Position numbers and translations under genes: made by a program | Shown here: piece after piece, positions 9,353 through 21,937 of the stretch | Position numbering within the stretch: position 1 is the first letter of the stretch | Layout: each line of letters opens with the position of its first letter | Assembly (NCBI GenBank): GCA_022508445.1 | Contig: JAFLVG010000005.1 | Location: 1-64,000 of the forward strand | Direction: 5' to 3' | Origin: Clostridiales bacterium | GTDB lineage: Bacteria; Bacillota; Clostridia; Christensenellales; Pumilibacteraceae | Length of the DNA: 64,000 nt | Notes under the pieces: model-generated | Told to the model about the DNA's origin: nothing | The model's input: only the letters and a program-made list of their open reading frames with translations | Databases searched by the model: none

Positions 9353-9510
9353 CTTACTTCTTTTGGAAAAGAAGTAAGCAAAAAACTTAGCAGTCGTGTG
9401 TTTGCTACGGTGGGTGGATTGAGATTTCACCCGAGCTATGTATTTTATGTAATAATTGCTTGGACGCAGTTCTTTCCGTATATTAAGACTGTATAGCGTG
9501 TATGCGCGCC

Positions 9511-9555
9511 CCGTCATCCCGAGCGTAGCGGAGAAATCAAGGCGAAGCCGCACTA
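9511..9555 (+). repeat. dispersed intergenic repeat
   Basis: 'ccgtcatcccgagcgtagcggagaaatcaaggcgaagccgcac' shares modules with 7573-7705. Confidence 0.6.
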
Positions 9556-9642
9556 CGCTTAAATTTTGACCTATTCTATTGGGCGCAACGCGCCGCTCCA
9601 ATTCGCTTGCCTTTTGCAAAGATTTGTAGTATAATCTAGTAT

Positions 9643-10434
9643 ATGAAAATCGGGATTTCAACATCGACATTTTTCAATACCGTTTCTGCGGAGAACATGT
9701 TCGAGCTTATGCGCAAGATGCGCATAGACACGACAGAAATGTGTCTTTACACTTTTTCCGATTACGAAAAGGATTACATAGACAGTCTTGCGCAGCTTCG
9801 CGGTAATATCGACGTTGTCGCAGTAGCTCCGCTTGCTACGCAGTTCGAGCCGCAGTTGTTTTCACCCAACGTGCGCGTGCGCAACGACGCGGAGCTTCTT
9901 TTCAGAAAGGTCTGTTACGCATGCTTTGCGTTCGGCGCGAAGTACTACACTTTTTGCGGTCCTATCAATCTGACCGGTGTTAAGCAGTTCGATTACAGAC
10001 GGCTTGCGCAACGGTTTATGCAGCTTTCGGAAATTGCCGCGAGCTACGGCGTTAAGCTGTCGCTCAAAAATTTGCGTTGGTCGTTTGCATCCACACCCGA
10101 GTTTTTCAAGAATATTCTCGAAGCATGCCCCGGGCTTTTTGCAACGCTCAGCGTTTACCACGCGGAAAGCGCGGGTTACGATATACGCGAGTTTTTGGAC
10201 GTGTGTCCGCCCGAGCGCGTTAGCCTTATCAAGGTTCAGGATTTTGTCAAGAACGAGTGGTGCTTGCCCGGCAAGGGCAAGTTCAGGTTCGACAGGCTGT
10301 TCGCCGAGCTCGACCACCGTCAAATTACCGCGCCCGTGGTTTTCTCGGCGCAAAGCGACAGCTATACCGATTTCGTGCAGGTGCGAGAAGGCTTCGAGTA
10401 TCTTGTTTCGGAGTATCGCGCCACCAAGGAATAG
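9643..10434 (+). CDS. sugar phosphate isomerase/epimerase-like TIM-barrel protein
   Basis: MKIGISTSTFFN... ; xylose isomerase-like TIM barrel pattern (GVKLSLKNLRW, VSLIKVQDF, GKGKFRFDRLF). Confidence 0.7.
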   Translation: MKIGISTSTFFNTVSAENMFELMRKMRIDTTEMCLYTFSDYEKDYIDSLAQLRGNIDVVAVAPLATQFEPQLFSPNVRVRNDAELLFRKVCYACFAFGAKYYTFCGPINLTGVKQFDYRRLAQRFMQLSEIAASYGVKLSLKNLRWSFASTPEFFKNILEACPGLFATLSVYHAESAGYDIREFLDVCPPERVSLIKVQDFVKNEWCLPGKGKFRFDRLFAELDHRQITAPVVFSAQSDSYTDFVQVREGFEYLVSEYRATKE

Positions 10435-10495
10435 TTTGTTACACCGCGCGATTTTGCGCACACTACAAGTAGTTTAATCCACAAGGAGATTTACA

Positions 10496-11800
10496 ATGAA
10501 TAAAAAGACAGTTCGTGATGTTGACGTAAAGGGCAAGCGCGTGCTTGTGCGTTGCGACTTCAACGTTCCCATGAAAGACGGTGTCATCACCGACGAGAAC
10601 AGAATTCTCGGCGCGCTCCCCACGATCAAGTACTTGCTCGATGCAGGCGCAAAGGTCACGCTTTGCTCGCACATGGGCAAGCCGCACTCCATTTTCTCCG
10701 CCGAAGTCAAGCTTAACAAAAAGGACAAGAAGAAGGTCGAAGCCGGCGAAACAACTGCCGAGGCTATAATCGAAAAAGCCAAAAAGGACGAGCCCAAAAA
10801 GCTCACGCTTGCGCCCGTTGCAAAGCGCTTGAACGAGCTGCTCGGCGGTAAGGTCGCGTTTGCAACCGACGTTATCGGCGAGGACGCGAATACAAAGCGC
10901 AAAAACCTCAAAGCCGGCGAGGCGGTCTTGCTCGAAAACCTTCGCTTCCATTGGGAAGAGGAAGGCAAGGACGAGGCGTTCTGCAAAGCGCTCGCTTATG
11001 ATGCCGAAGTGTACGTAAACGACGCTTTCGGCACGGCGCACCGCTCGCACGCTTCCACTGCGGCTATCGTCGAGTACGGAATCATTAAGACCGCGGTTTG
11101 CGGATTCCTTATCGAGAAAGAGCTGTCCGTCATGGGTGCAACGCTCGACAATCCGCCGCACCCGTTCGTCGCCATTCTCGGCGGCGCGAAGGTCGCGGAT
11201 AAGCTCAACGTCATTTCCAACCTCCTCGAAAAATGCGACACGCTCATCATCGGCGGCGGTATGGCGTACACCTTCCTCAAAGCCAAGGGCTACGAGGTCG
11301 GCACGTCACTCCTCGACGAGGAAAAGATCGGCTACTGCAAGGACATGATCGAGAAAGCGGCTAAAATGGGCAAGGAGCTTGTTCTTCCCATCGACACCGT
11401 CATCACGTCGCATTTCCCCGAGCCGATTGACGAGGCTATCGAGGTCAAGACCGTTCCGTCCAACGCTATCCCTGCGGACATGATGGGCATGGATATCGGC
11501 GAGAATACGAGAAAGCTCTATGCCGAAAAGGTCGCCGGTGCGAAGGCGGTCGTTTGGAACGGACCTATGGGCGTGTTCGAAAACCCCACGCTTGCAAAAG
11601 GCACAATCGCGGTTGCGCAGGCGCTTGCGGACGTTTACGGCAAGTGCACAACCATCATCGGCGGCGGCGACAGCGCGGCGGCGGTTACACAGCTCGGCTT
11701 TGCAGATAAAATGACGCACATAAGCACGGGCGGCGGCGCTTCGCTCGAATACATGGAAGGCAAGGTCTTGCCCGGCATTGCGTGCTTGAACGACAAATAA
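10496..11800 (+). CDS. pgk: phosphoglycerate kinase
   Basis: [62 protein letters not shown]; a ~35-aa insertion follows SHMGKP. Confidence 0.97.
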   Translation: MNKKTVRDVDVKGKRVLVRCDFNVPMKDGVITDENRILGALPTIKYLLDAGAKVTLCSHMGKPHSIFSAEVKLNKKDKKKVEAGETTAEAIIEKAKKDEPKKLTLAPVAKRLNELLGGKVAFATDVIGEDANTKRKNLKAGEAVLLENLRFHWEEEGKDEAFCKALAYDAEVYVNDAFGTAHRSHASTAAIVEYGIIKTAVCGFLIEKELSVMGATLDNPPHPFVAILGGAKVADKLNVISNLLEKCDTLIIGGGMAYTFLKAKGYEVGTSLLDEEKIGYCKDMIEKAAKMGKELVLPIDTVITSHFPEPIDEAIEVKTVPSNAIPADMMGMDIGENTRKLYAEKVAGAKAVVWNGPMGVFENPTLAKGTIAVAQALADVYGKCTTIIGGGDSAAAVTQLGFADKMTHISTGGGASLEYMEGKVLPGIACLNDK

Positions 11801-11862
11801 ACAGTTTGGGACAGACATTCATGACGGCGGTTGCGGTTTCGTAGCCGCCGTTTGAGGATAAT

Positions 11863-12246
11863 GTGATGAAGGACAAACAGGCTCGGGCGCTTGCCATAGT
11901 TGCGCTCGTATTTATGGGAATATTCATCGCGGCGCTCACGGCGACGCTTGTGGACTACACGCTGCTTAACGGTTCGATCGGGTATATCGCGCTCGGCACG
12001 GGCGTGTTCGTATTTATGATATTTATCGCGCTCAAAGCCGACGGCAGAGGGTATTCGATAACGGAGATGAATAACGAAATCGAAATGAAGAAAATCGAAG
12101 AAGCGCTCGAAGAACAGCAGCGGCGCGAGGCACAGGAAAAAGCCGACGGAAAGAGCGACGGCGAAAAAGACGAGAGTGAAAGCTCCGACGACGAGCATGA
12201 TGGAGAAAGTCCCGACGGCAAAGAAGACGAGCCGATAGAAAACTAA
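11863..12246 (+). CDS. small membrane protein with charged C-terminus, unknown function
   Basis: Two predicted TM segments, then E/D/K-rich tail; ends before a terminator. Confidence 0.6.
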   Translation: MMKDKQARALAIVALVFMGIFIAALTATLVDYTLLNGSIGYIALGTGVFVFMIFIALKADGRGYSITEMNNEIEMKKIEEALEEQQRREAQEKADGKSDGEKDESESSDDEHDGESPDGKEDEPIEN

Positions 12247-12264
12247 CTATATATAATCGAACAA

Positions 12265-12303
12265 ATAAAAACTCCGTACGGCGGTCGCTATACGGAGTTT
12301 TTA
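12265..12303 (+). terminator. Rho-independent terminator
   Basis: aaaaactccgta-cggcggtcgc-tatacggagttttt. Confidence 0.8.
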
Positions 12304-12389
12304 ATCGTCGTGTGTTTACTTTGGTGGGTTGTGGCCATGCGCCCGAATAATTGCCGCGCATTATCAATTGACCGTTCTGCGGCGGTTTG

Positions 12390-12440
12390 CCTAGATCCCT
12401 CGACGTTGCTCGGGATGATGGGGCGCGCGAGCCGCACGCT
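12390..12440 (+). repeat. dispersed intergenic repeat
   Basis: 'cctagatccctcgacgttgctcgggatgatggggcgcgcgagccgcac'. Confidence 0.6.
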
Positions 12441-13200
12441 ATTCCTTGCGCTTTGCTTTGACGGCTTTACCGATGTTTACTATTATCGCCGCCGTGAAAA
12501 GCGTCGCGCACACGCACGCGCACAAGAACGTGATTATCGAATGTCCGTTTATCAAAGTTATGGCGAACATGGCGGCGGCAAGCACTGCATAGCGAACTAT
12601 CTTGTCCTTGCCGAGCGCGCCCGTAAACGAATCTTTGAGCGTTCTTTGCCGCTTTGCGTATTTGCTTATCGGAAGAGCGCCGAGCGACGCGAAGAGCGCG
12701 TATACGTCGTTTCCGCTCACAAATTTGATTTTGAAGTTTTCGATGTCGAGCGTTCTCTGCGGCGGAATTTTGCAAAGCACGGTTATTTTTGCGGCGCCGT
12801 AGTGCTTGGCTTTGGCAATCAGCCGCGCGCTCGTTTTCTCGTCGGGCGGAGCGGAGAACGCGCAGAACAGGGCATTGTTTCCGCTGTATATGCCGCCGCC
12901 GTGCATGACCGCATTCGGGAGCTTGCTTTTAAGCGCGGCGAAAAGGTGCTTTACGGGCGCGCGCTCTTCCATGAACATGAAGTCGAAGAACATGTTTTCT
13001 GCGGCGTCAGACAGCTTCTTTTGCGCTTCCTGCTTTCGCCCGGTCGCTTTTAGAATAATGATTGCACAGGCTGTAATCGCCGTTGCCGAGAACACGGCGA
13101 GACGGAGAGGCGTGAAATACCGCATGACGGCGGTCGCGGCGAAAAATATCAGGCATGCGCCGAGAGTCCCGTCGATAAATTTCGCGAATTTGCTTTTCAT
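12439..13200 (-). CDS. membrane protein of unknown function
   Basis: Hydrophobic segments at both ends; divergent from tsaC; longest clean frame in region. Confidence 0.6.
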   Translation of the reverse strand: MKSKFAKFIDGTLGACLIFFAATAVMRYFTPLRLAVFSATAITACAIIILKATGRKQEAQKKLSDAAENMFFDFMFMEERAPVKHLFAALKSKLPNAVMHGGGIYSGNNALFCAFSAPPDEKTSARLIAKAKHYGAAKITVLCKIPPQRTLDIENFKIKFVSGNDVYALFASLGALPISKYAKRQRTLKDSFTGALGKDKIVRYAVLAAAMFAITLINGHSIITFLCACVCATLFTAAIIVNIGKAVKAKRKE

Positions 13201-13255
13201 GCTTGAAATTCTTGCCGCAATGTGATAAAATTATACGAATAGGAAGTACAAGCGC

Positions 13256-14242
13256 TTGAAAACCAAAACTTTGATTTTACAGCCCACAAAAGAAAACATT
13301 GCGCTGTGCGCAGAAGAACTGCGTAACGGCGGTCTTGTTGCGTTCCCGACCGAAACTGTGTATGCGCTGGGTGCGGTGGCAACAAATGCCGTAGCGGTGG
13401 AAAAAGTTTTCGAGGTCAAGGGCAGGCCGTCAGATAAACCGCTTATCGTTGCCGTGGCTCGCAAATCGGATATTGATAATGTAGTTAAGGCAGTACCGCA
13501 AAAAGCGCGCGTTCTTATCGACAAGTTCATGCCGGGCGCGCTCACACTCGTTATGAAAAAAGCCGAGTGCATACCGAGCGTAGTGACGGCATGCGGCGAT
13601 TCGGTCGCCGTGCGCATACCTAACAACGAAATCGCGCTCAAACTTATCGAGCTGTCCGATTCGCCCGTAGTCGTGCCGAGCGCGAACACTTCCGAAAAAG
13701 CGAGCCCCACGCTCGCCGAGCACGTCAAGGACGACCTCGAAGGGAAAATCCGTTACATACTCGACGGCGGCGCGTCGGAGATAGGTATAGAATCGACGAT
13801 TGTAGACGTCAGATGCGATCCGCCCGTCATTCTACGTGTGGGCGGTGTGACTGTCGAGCAAATAGAGAGCGCGATAGGGCATGTGGAAACAAAGCGCGAG
13901 GACGTCAAATTGAGCGGATACATGCCGAGCGCCGAGCTGATGTTTGCCGCTTATTGCGACGGCATGGAGCGCAATATCACCGCAAAGTACGACGAGATTA
14001 CCGCGCGCGGCAAGAGCGCCGTTATCTGCTGTCTTGACAATAACGTCGGGCTTTACAACGGCCGCACGGTCATGACGGTTGGAAAAGACTATACCGAGTA
14101 CGCGCACAATCTTTTCGCGCTTTTGCGAAAAGCCGACGCCGAGCATTTCGACGCGGTTATCGCGGAGGGCGTCAACCCGAGCGGAATAGGAAGCTCGCTC
14201 ATAGCGAGGCTTATCAAATTGAGCGGCGGTTATATTATTTGA
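13256..14242 (+). CDS. tsaC: L-threonylcarbamoyladenylate synthase (Sua5/YwlC type)
   Basis: GGLVAFPTETVYALGAVATN, KGRPSDKPLIV, PSANTSEKASPT plus C-terminal Sua5 domain; TTG start with AGGAAG upstream. Confidence 0.93.
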   Translation: MKTKTLILQPTKENIALCAEELRNGGLVAFPTETVYALGAVATNAVAVEKVFEVKGRPSDKPLIVAVARKSDIDNVVKAVPQKARVLIDKFMPGALTLVMKKAECIPSVVTACGDSVAVRIPNNEIALKLIELSDSPVVVPSANTSEKASPTLAEHVKDDLEGKIRYILDGGASEIGIESTIVDVRCDPPVILRVGGVTVEQIESAIGHVETKREDVKLSGYMPSAELMFAAYCDGMERNITAKYDEITARGKSAVICCLDNNVGLYNGRTVMTVGKDYTEYAHNLFALLRKADAEHFDAVIAEGVNPSGIGSSLIARLIKLSGGYII

Positions 14243-14276
14243 CCACGGAACAAGTGACGTTTAAAGGAGTTTTACG

Positions 14277-14765
14277 ATGCCTGCAAACGACAAAAAAATC
14301 AAGCTGAACGTGATATTCGTATGCACCGGAAATACTTGTCGGTCGCCGATGGCGGAGTTCTTGTTCAAGGACTATCTCAAACAAAAGAACCGCACCGGTG
14401 ATTTTTCCGTATCAAGCGCGGGGCTCGAAGCGGCAAAGGGCGACGTGATGACCGCGCAGGCCGACGAGGCGCTGAACGTTCTCGGAATCAAGCACAATCA
14501 TGAGCGCAAGGCTCGCGTATTTACGGTGCAAATGTCGCTCGACAGCGATCTCATTATAGGCATGACGCGCGAGCATGCAATTCGTTGTTACAGCGATAAC
14601 GCGATTTCGTTTGCCGACATAACGGGAAGGCCGGTTGCCGATCCTTACGGCATGAGCGTACAAGTGTATCTCGAATGTGCCGCGCAAATCCGCTCGGCGT
14701 TTGATGAGATACTAAAAATAGCCGACGAAAGACTTATGAAAAAACGCGTTCTAAATCGTGTATAA
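14277..14765 (+). CDS. ywlE: low molecular weight protein-tyrosine/arginine phosphatase (YwlE-like)
   Basis: FVCTGNTCRSPMAE active-site loop and 'RPVADPYG' motif. Confidence 0.88.
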   Translation: MPANDKKIKLNVIFVCTGNTCRSPMAEFLFKDYLKQKNRTGDFSVSSAGLEAAKGDVMTAQADEALNVLGIKHNHERKARVFTVQMSLDSDLIIGMTREHAIRCYSDNAISFADITGRPVADPYGMSVQVYLECAAQIRSAFDEILKIADERLMKKRVLNRV

Positions 14766-14855
14766 GAAAAGTAAATAAATTATCGGGCAAACGCGTGACA
14801 AAACTTCGGTATTGTGGTAAAATAACCGAAGATAAATATTGTATTCGGAGATGTT

Positions 14856-15290
14856 ATGGTATTCATTGCATGCGACCACGGCGGACTTGAACTCAAACGC
14901 GCAATAATCGATAAGCTTACAAAAAGCAATATCGAGGTCGTCGACCTCGGCACGGACGGCGAGCAGTCGGTCGATTATCCCGATTTCGGCTTTGCCGTAG
15001 CGGAGCGCGTAGCAAAAGAGCAAGGCGCGCGCGGCATCGTCATTTGCAAAACGGGCGTGGGCATGAGCATTTGCGCGAACAAGGTCAAGGGCGTGCGTTG
15101 CGGCTTGTGCTTCAATGCGGACATGGGAAGGCTTTGCCGCGAGCATAACGACGCCAACGTTCTGGCGCTCGGAGCGGCCAATACAGACATCCCCACGGCG
15201 CTCGGCATCGTGGACGCATTTTTGTCTACGGAGTTCGCAGGAGGGCGGCACGCAAGTCGAGTGAACAAGATCATCTGTTACGAGGCGTAA
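14856..15290 (+). CDS. rpiB: ribose 5-phosphate isomerase B
   Basis: IACDHGGLELK, DYPDFGFAVAE, GIVICKTGVGMSICANKVKGVR, HNDANVLALGA. Confidence 0.95.
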   Translation: MVFIACDHGGLELKRAIIDKLTKSNIEVVDLGTDGEQSVDYPDFGFAVAERVAKEQGARGIVICKTGVGMSICANKVKGVRCGLCFNADMGRLCREHNDANVLALGAANTDIPTALGIVDAFLSTEFAGGRHASRVNKIICYEA

Positions 15291-15292
15291 GC

Positions 15293-15661
15293 ATGGATAA
15301 GAATAATGAAGAAATGATTTACGAAGACCGCGAAGCGCTTGACGGCGAGCTCAACAATGCGATTGCCGAAATACTGTCAGCCGAAGAGCAGGCCAAGCAC
15401 ACGATAGCCAAGGCCGAAGAGACGGTCAAAGCCGTCCAGCTCGACGGCGCAACGCGTGAGCGCGATATGAAAGAGAACAGCAACAAGATAATGGCCAAAG
15501 CGCATGACGAGGCTATTTCCGCCGCGGAAGCGCGCGCTGTTAATGAATGCAACAGGCGCATTGCGGCGGCGGAGAAAAAGGGCGAAGAGCTTATCAAATC
15601 AAAGCAAAAGCAAATAACCGAGCGTGTAAACGAGCTTTACGCCATGCTCGAAGGAAAATAA
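15293..15661 (+). CDS. V-type ATPase peripheral stalk subunit G/H-like
   Basis: Coiled-coil, Lys/Glu/Ala-rich, first gene of the V-ATPase cluster, 3 nt after rpiB. Confidence 0.7.
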   Translation: MDKNNEEMIYEDREALDGELNNAIAEILSAEEQAKHTIAKAEETVKAVQLDGATRERDMKENSNKIMAKAHDEAISAAEARAVNECNRRIAAAEKKGEELIKSKQKQITERVNELYAMLEGK

Positions 15662-15664
15662 TAT

Positions 15665-18222
<2,558 letters not shown>

Positions 18223-18228
18223 AGACTT

Positions 18229-18810
18229 ATGCAGGGTACGCAAAAAATAATCGACGATATACTGTCGTCGGCTAAAAACACCGCGACGGCGATGATTGAA
18301 GAGGCCACGGCGGAGCAGGAAGAGAGCCTTGCGGCGCTCCGCGCTTCGCTCGACAATGCGCAAGCCGAATCTATCAAAAAGTCGGAAGAGCAGGCGGACG
18401 CCGCGTATGCCGGCAGGGTGAAGCTCGGCGATCTCGAAGCGAGTAAGGTAATGCTGCGCGCAAAACAACAATGCGTCGCGGCGGTTTACGACGGAGTGCG
18501 CGAAAAGATAATGAAAGCCTCCGACGCGAAATACCTTGCACTGCTTGCGCGCTTAATAACGGAAGCGTGCGAGGACGGCGACGAAGTCATAGCCGCAAAG
18601 TCCGACGAAAAGCGAGTCACTGCGGCATGGCTCAAAAAGGTGAGTACCGCGGCGAAAAAGAAGCTCACACTGTCTAAGGAGCGCGGCGAATTCGAAGGCG
18701 GAGTCATCTTGCGAGGGGCTCGGCACGACCGCGATTTGAGCATTGACGAGATAGTTGCAGATCTCAAAGAGCGCACTATCGGCGAAACCGTCAAAAAATT
18801 GGGGCTGTAA
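18229..18810 (+). CDS. ntpE: V-type ATP synthase subunit E
   Basis: Position and coiled-coil subunit E pattern (MQGTQKIIDDILSSAKNTATAMIEEA..., FEGGVILRG). Confidence 0.85.
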   Translation: MQGTQKIIDDILSSAKNTATAMIEEATAEQEESLAALRASLDNAQAESIKKSEEQADAAYAGRVKLGDLEASKVMLRAKQQCVAAVYDGVREKIMKASDAKYLALLARLITEACEDGDEVIAAKSDEKRVTAAWLKKVSTAAKKKLTLSKERGEFEGGVILRGARHDRDLSIDEIVADLKERTIGETVKKLGL

Positions 18811-19730
18811 TGAGCGTATCGACAAAGGTATATGCCAATTTGTTGGCAATATGTAGCTCGAAGCGGCTGGACGCGGAGCGCCTCCGCCGCATAGTCGAGG
18901 CAAAAACCGTCGAGGAAGCGTTCAAAATGCTCGGCGATTACGGATATGCCTATACCGCCGGAAGCTCGGTGGATGGGTTTATCGTTGCCGAAACCAACAA
19001 GCTTATCGAGTTCATCGAGAGCGCAAGCCCGTCGGACAAGTTAAAAAACGCACTTCTCGCTCGGTTCAAATACAATAACGCAAAGCTTGCGTATAAGTCG
19101 CGGTTTACGGAAGTGCCGTCGGACGGATATTACGAAGTCGATATCGACTCGCACAAGATAGCGGAAGGCGACTATTCGGATGTCGACAAGTTCATGTCCG
19201 CCGCGCTTGAAGAATTGGACGAGCAAAAAGAAAACCGTCCGCAAGCAATCGACCTCGCGCTTACGCGTGCGATGTACGCGCTCATTCTGTCATGCGGCAT
19301 AATGCCCGTCAAAAAGTATTTCCGCACCGAGATCGACTTGAAGAACATTCTGTCGGCGGCGCGAATGAAGCGGCTCGGAATTTCGGGCGACGAGTTTTTG
19401 AACGGCGGCAGGCTGCCTCGCGACGTACTTTCCGAGGCGGTAAGTTCGGAAAGCTTTGCAGAGAGCTTCGAGGGCACGCGGTACGAAGAGTACGCCGAAA
19501 ACATAGAGCAAAGCGAGTTCAAGGAGCTGTGGCGAAGCGAGCTTGACGCAGACGACTATCTGTTTTTCATGACGGACAAAGAGGTTAAAAACTTCTCGTC
19601 GTACGATCCGTTTTTGAACTACTACACAGAGGCGCTCGTCGAGCTTAAAACAGTCAAGACCGCACTTGTGTGCATAAAGACGGACACGCGCGGCAGTTTT
19701 TACGAACGAATACCCAAGCTGTATAAATAA
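18810..19730 (+). CDS. ntpC: V-type ATP synthase subunit C
   Basis: Helical subunit C pattern, position in operon. Confidence 0.85.
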   Translation: MSVSTKVYANLLAICSSKRLDAERLRRIVEAKTVEEAFKMLGDYGYAYTAGSSVDGFIVAETNKLIEFIESASPSDKLKNALLARFKYNNAKLAYKSRFTEVPSDGYYEVDIDSHKIAEGDYSDVDKFMSAALEELDEQKENRPQAIDLALTRAMYALILSCGIMPVKKYFRTEIDLKNILSAARMKRLGISGDEFLNGGRLPRDVLSEAVSSESFAESFEGTRYEEYAENIEQSEFKELWRSELDADDYLFFMTDKEVKNFSSYDPFLNYYTEALVELKTVKTALVCIKTDTRGSFYERIPKLYK

Positions 19731-19780
19731 TGTAGTCGGCTAAATCAAAGTAATATAGGTAAAGTAATTAAGGGTAAAAA

Positions 19781-20107
19781 ATGGAAAAAATCGGCAAGAT
19801 TGCGGTGATAGGCGACAGCGAGAGCGCAACGGCGTTTCTCGCGATAGGCGCGGCGGTGTACAAGGTGGACGACGAGTACAAGGCGGCGGACGTTTTGCGT
19901 GAGATATCGAAGACGGACGAGTACGCAGTAATTCTCGTCACCGAAAACTACGCCGCGAAAATGGAGCCGCTCATGCAAAAATTGAAGGCGCGCCCCTATC
20001 CCGCGGTGCTTTCCATACCGGGATCTACCGGCTCAAACGGATTCGGCATGGCAGGCGTAAAGAAGGACGTCGAAAAGGCCGTCGGAGTTGACATATTGTT
20101 CAATTAG
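19781..20107 (+). CDS. ntpF: V-type ATP synthase subunit F
   Basis: KIAVIGDSESATAFLAIGA...YAVILVTENYA...PAVLSIPGSTGSNGFG. Confidence 0.9.
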   Translation: MEKIGKIAVIGDSESATAFLAIGAAVYKVDDEYKAADVLREISKTDEYAVILVTENYAAKMEPLMQKLKARPYPAVLSIPGSTGSNGFGMAGVKKDVEKAVGVDILFN

Positions 20108-20133
20108 AAATCACAATCGTTTAAGGAGCGATT

Positions 20134-21891
20134 ATGGGCAAGATAATTAAAATAAGCGGACCGCTGATAGTTGCGGACGGCATGCAGGACGTCAAGATGT
20201 ACGACGTTGTGCGCGTGTCCGATAAAGGACTTATCGGCGAGGTAATAGAGTTGCGCGGCGACCGCGCGTCGGTACAGGTATACGAGGAAACGAGCATGCT
20301 CGGCACGGGCGAGCCGGTCACGACGACCGAGCAACCTCTTTCGGTTGAGCTCGGCCCCGGACTTATCGGCAGTATTTACGACGGTATACAGCGTCCGCTC
20401 GAAAGCCTTATGGCGCTGTCGGGTGATAGAATCGACCGCGGCGTAAGCTCGCCTGCGCTCGATCACAAAAAGAAATGGACGTTTACGCCCACGCTCAAAA
20501 AGGGCGACGAGGTCACTGCCGGCGACGTTATCGGCACTGTGCAGGAAAACGAGGTCATCACCCATAGGATAATGATCCCTTACGGCGTCAGCGGAAAGAT
20601 CGAAAAAATTTCGAGCGGAAGTTTCACGGTGGACGACACGGTTGCGGTAGTAGCGAACGGAAAGACAAAGCACAATGTGTGTATGCTCCAACGCTGGCCG
20701 GTAAGACGCGGCAGACCGTATGCCGAAAAACTTCCGCCGAACGAGCCGCTCATCACAGGTCAGCGCGTAGTGGACACGTTGTTCCCGATAGCGCGCGGCG
20801 GCGTGGCGGCGGTACCCGGACCGTTCGGATCGGGTAAAACCGTTTTGCAGCACGCCTTGGCGAAATGGTCGGACGCCGACATAATCGTATACGTCGGTTG
20901 CGGTGAGCGCGGAAACGAGATGACAGACGTTCTCAACGAGTTCCCCGAGCTTATCGATCCCAAGACAGGCCAGCCGCTAATGAAGCGCACGGTGCTTATC
21001 GCAAACACTTCGGACATGCCGGTCGCGGCACGTGAAGCGAGTATATACACCGGCATAACGATTGCCGAATACTACCGCGACATGGGGTATTCTGTCGCTA
21101 TAATGGCGGACTCGACGTCGCGCTGGGCGGAGGCTCTTCGCGAAATGAGCGGCAGACTTCAAGAAATGCCCGGCGAAGAAGGATACCCTGCGTATCTGTC
21201 GAGCAGGCTTGCGGAGTTCTACGAGCGCGCAGGCATGGTCAAGCTACTCGGCTCGACCGAGCGTACAGGCTCGGTAACGGCGATCGGCGCGGTTTCGCCT
21301 CCCGGAGGAGATATGTCCGAGCCGGTCAGCCAAGCGACCTTGCGCATAGTCAAGGTGTATTGGGGGCTTTCGAGCGCACTCGCGTACAAGCGGCATTTCC
21401 CCGCGATAGATTGGCTTGTCAGCTATTCATTGTACAGCGACAGGCTCGCCGATTGGTTCACGCGCAACGTGGACGCACAGTTCAATGCGTACCGCACGGA
21501 AATAAGCAAAATCTTGCAGGAGGAGGCGCGGCTAGACGAAATCGTTAGGCTTGTCGGTATGGACGCGCTTTCGCCGCGCGACAGGCTAACTATGGAAGCG
21601 GCAAAATCTGTGCGCGAGGACTATCTGCACCAAAACTCCTTCCACGAGGTTGACACGTACACGTCGCTCAAAAAGCAGTTCCGGATGTTGAAGCTCATTG
21701 TCGATTATTACTATCAGTCAATGCGTGCGCTCGACCGCGGAGTGAGTATCGACTCGGTACTCGAATTGCCGATAAGAGAGCAGATAGGCAGAGCGAAGTA
21801 CGTCAAAGAGGAAGATATATCCAAGCTTGACGAAATTCACGACAATATGACCAAACAGATTGCGGAGCTCAAACACGACAGTGATTTTTAA
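20134..21891 (+). CDS. ntpA: V-type ATP synthase subunit A (catalytic)
   Basis: [19 protein letters not shown]-loop, [52 protein letters not shown]. Confidence 0.98.
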   Translation: MGKIIKISGPLIVADGMQDVKMYDVVRVSDKGLIGEVIELRGDRASVQVYEETSMLGTGEPVTTTEQPLSVELGPGLIGSIYDGIQRPLESLMALSGDRIDRGVSSPALDHKKKWTFTPTLKKGDEVTAGDVIGTVQENEVITHRIMIPYGVSGKIEKISSGSFTVDDTVAVVANGKTKHNVCMLQRWPVRRGRPYAEKLPPNEPLITGQRVVDTLFPIARGGVAAVPGPFGSGKTVLQHALAKWSDADIIVYVGCGERGNEMTDVLNEFPELIDPKTGQPLMKRTVLIANTSDMPVAAREASIYTGITIAEYYRDMGYSVAIMADSTSRWAEALREMSGRLQEMPGEEGYPAYLSSRLAEFYERAGMVKLLGSTERTGSVTAIGAVSPPGGDMSEPVSQATLRIVKVYWGLSSALAYKRHFPAIDWLVSYSLYSDRLADWFTRNVDAQFNAYRTEISKILQEEARLDEIVRLVGMDALSPRDRLTMEAAKSVREDYLHQNSFHEVDTYTSLKKQFRMLKLIVDYYYQSMRALDRGVSIDSVLELPIREQIGRAKYVKEEDISKLDEIHDNMTKQIAELKHDSDF

Positions 21892-21937
21892 TCACCGACA
21901 TAGAGCAAACAGCCCAATACGGAGGTTGCGGTAAATA

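Noticed and set aside
8171-9670. 499-aa minus-strand ORF
   Set aside because: Antisense to cls, which has clear HKD motifs.
14804-14831. Inverted repeat cttcggt...accgaag over a TAAAAT upstream of rpiB
   Set aside because: Only 7-bp arms with a 14-nt loop; it may be an operator or chance, not enough support for a feature.
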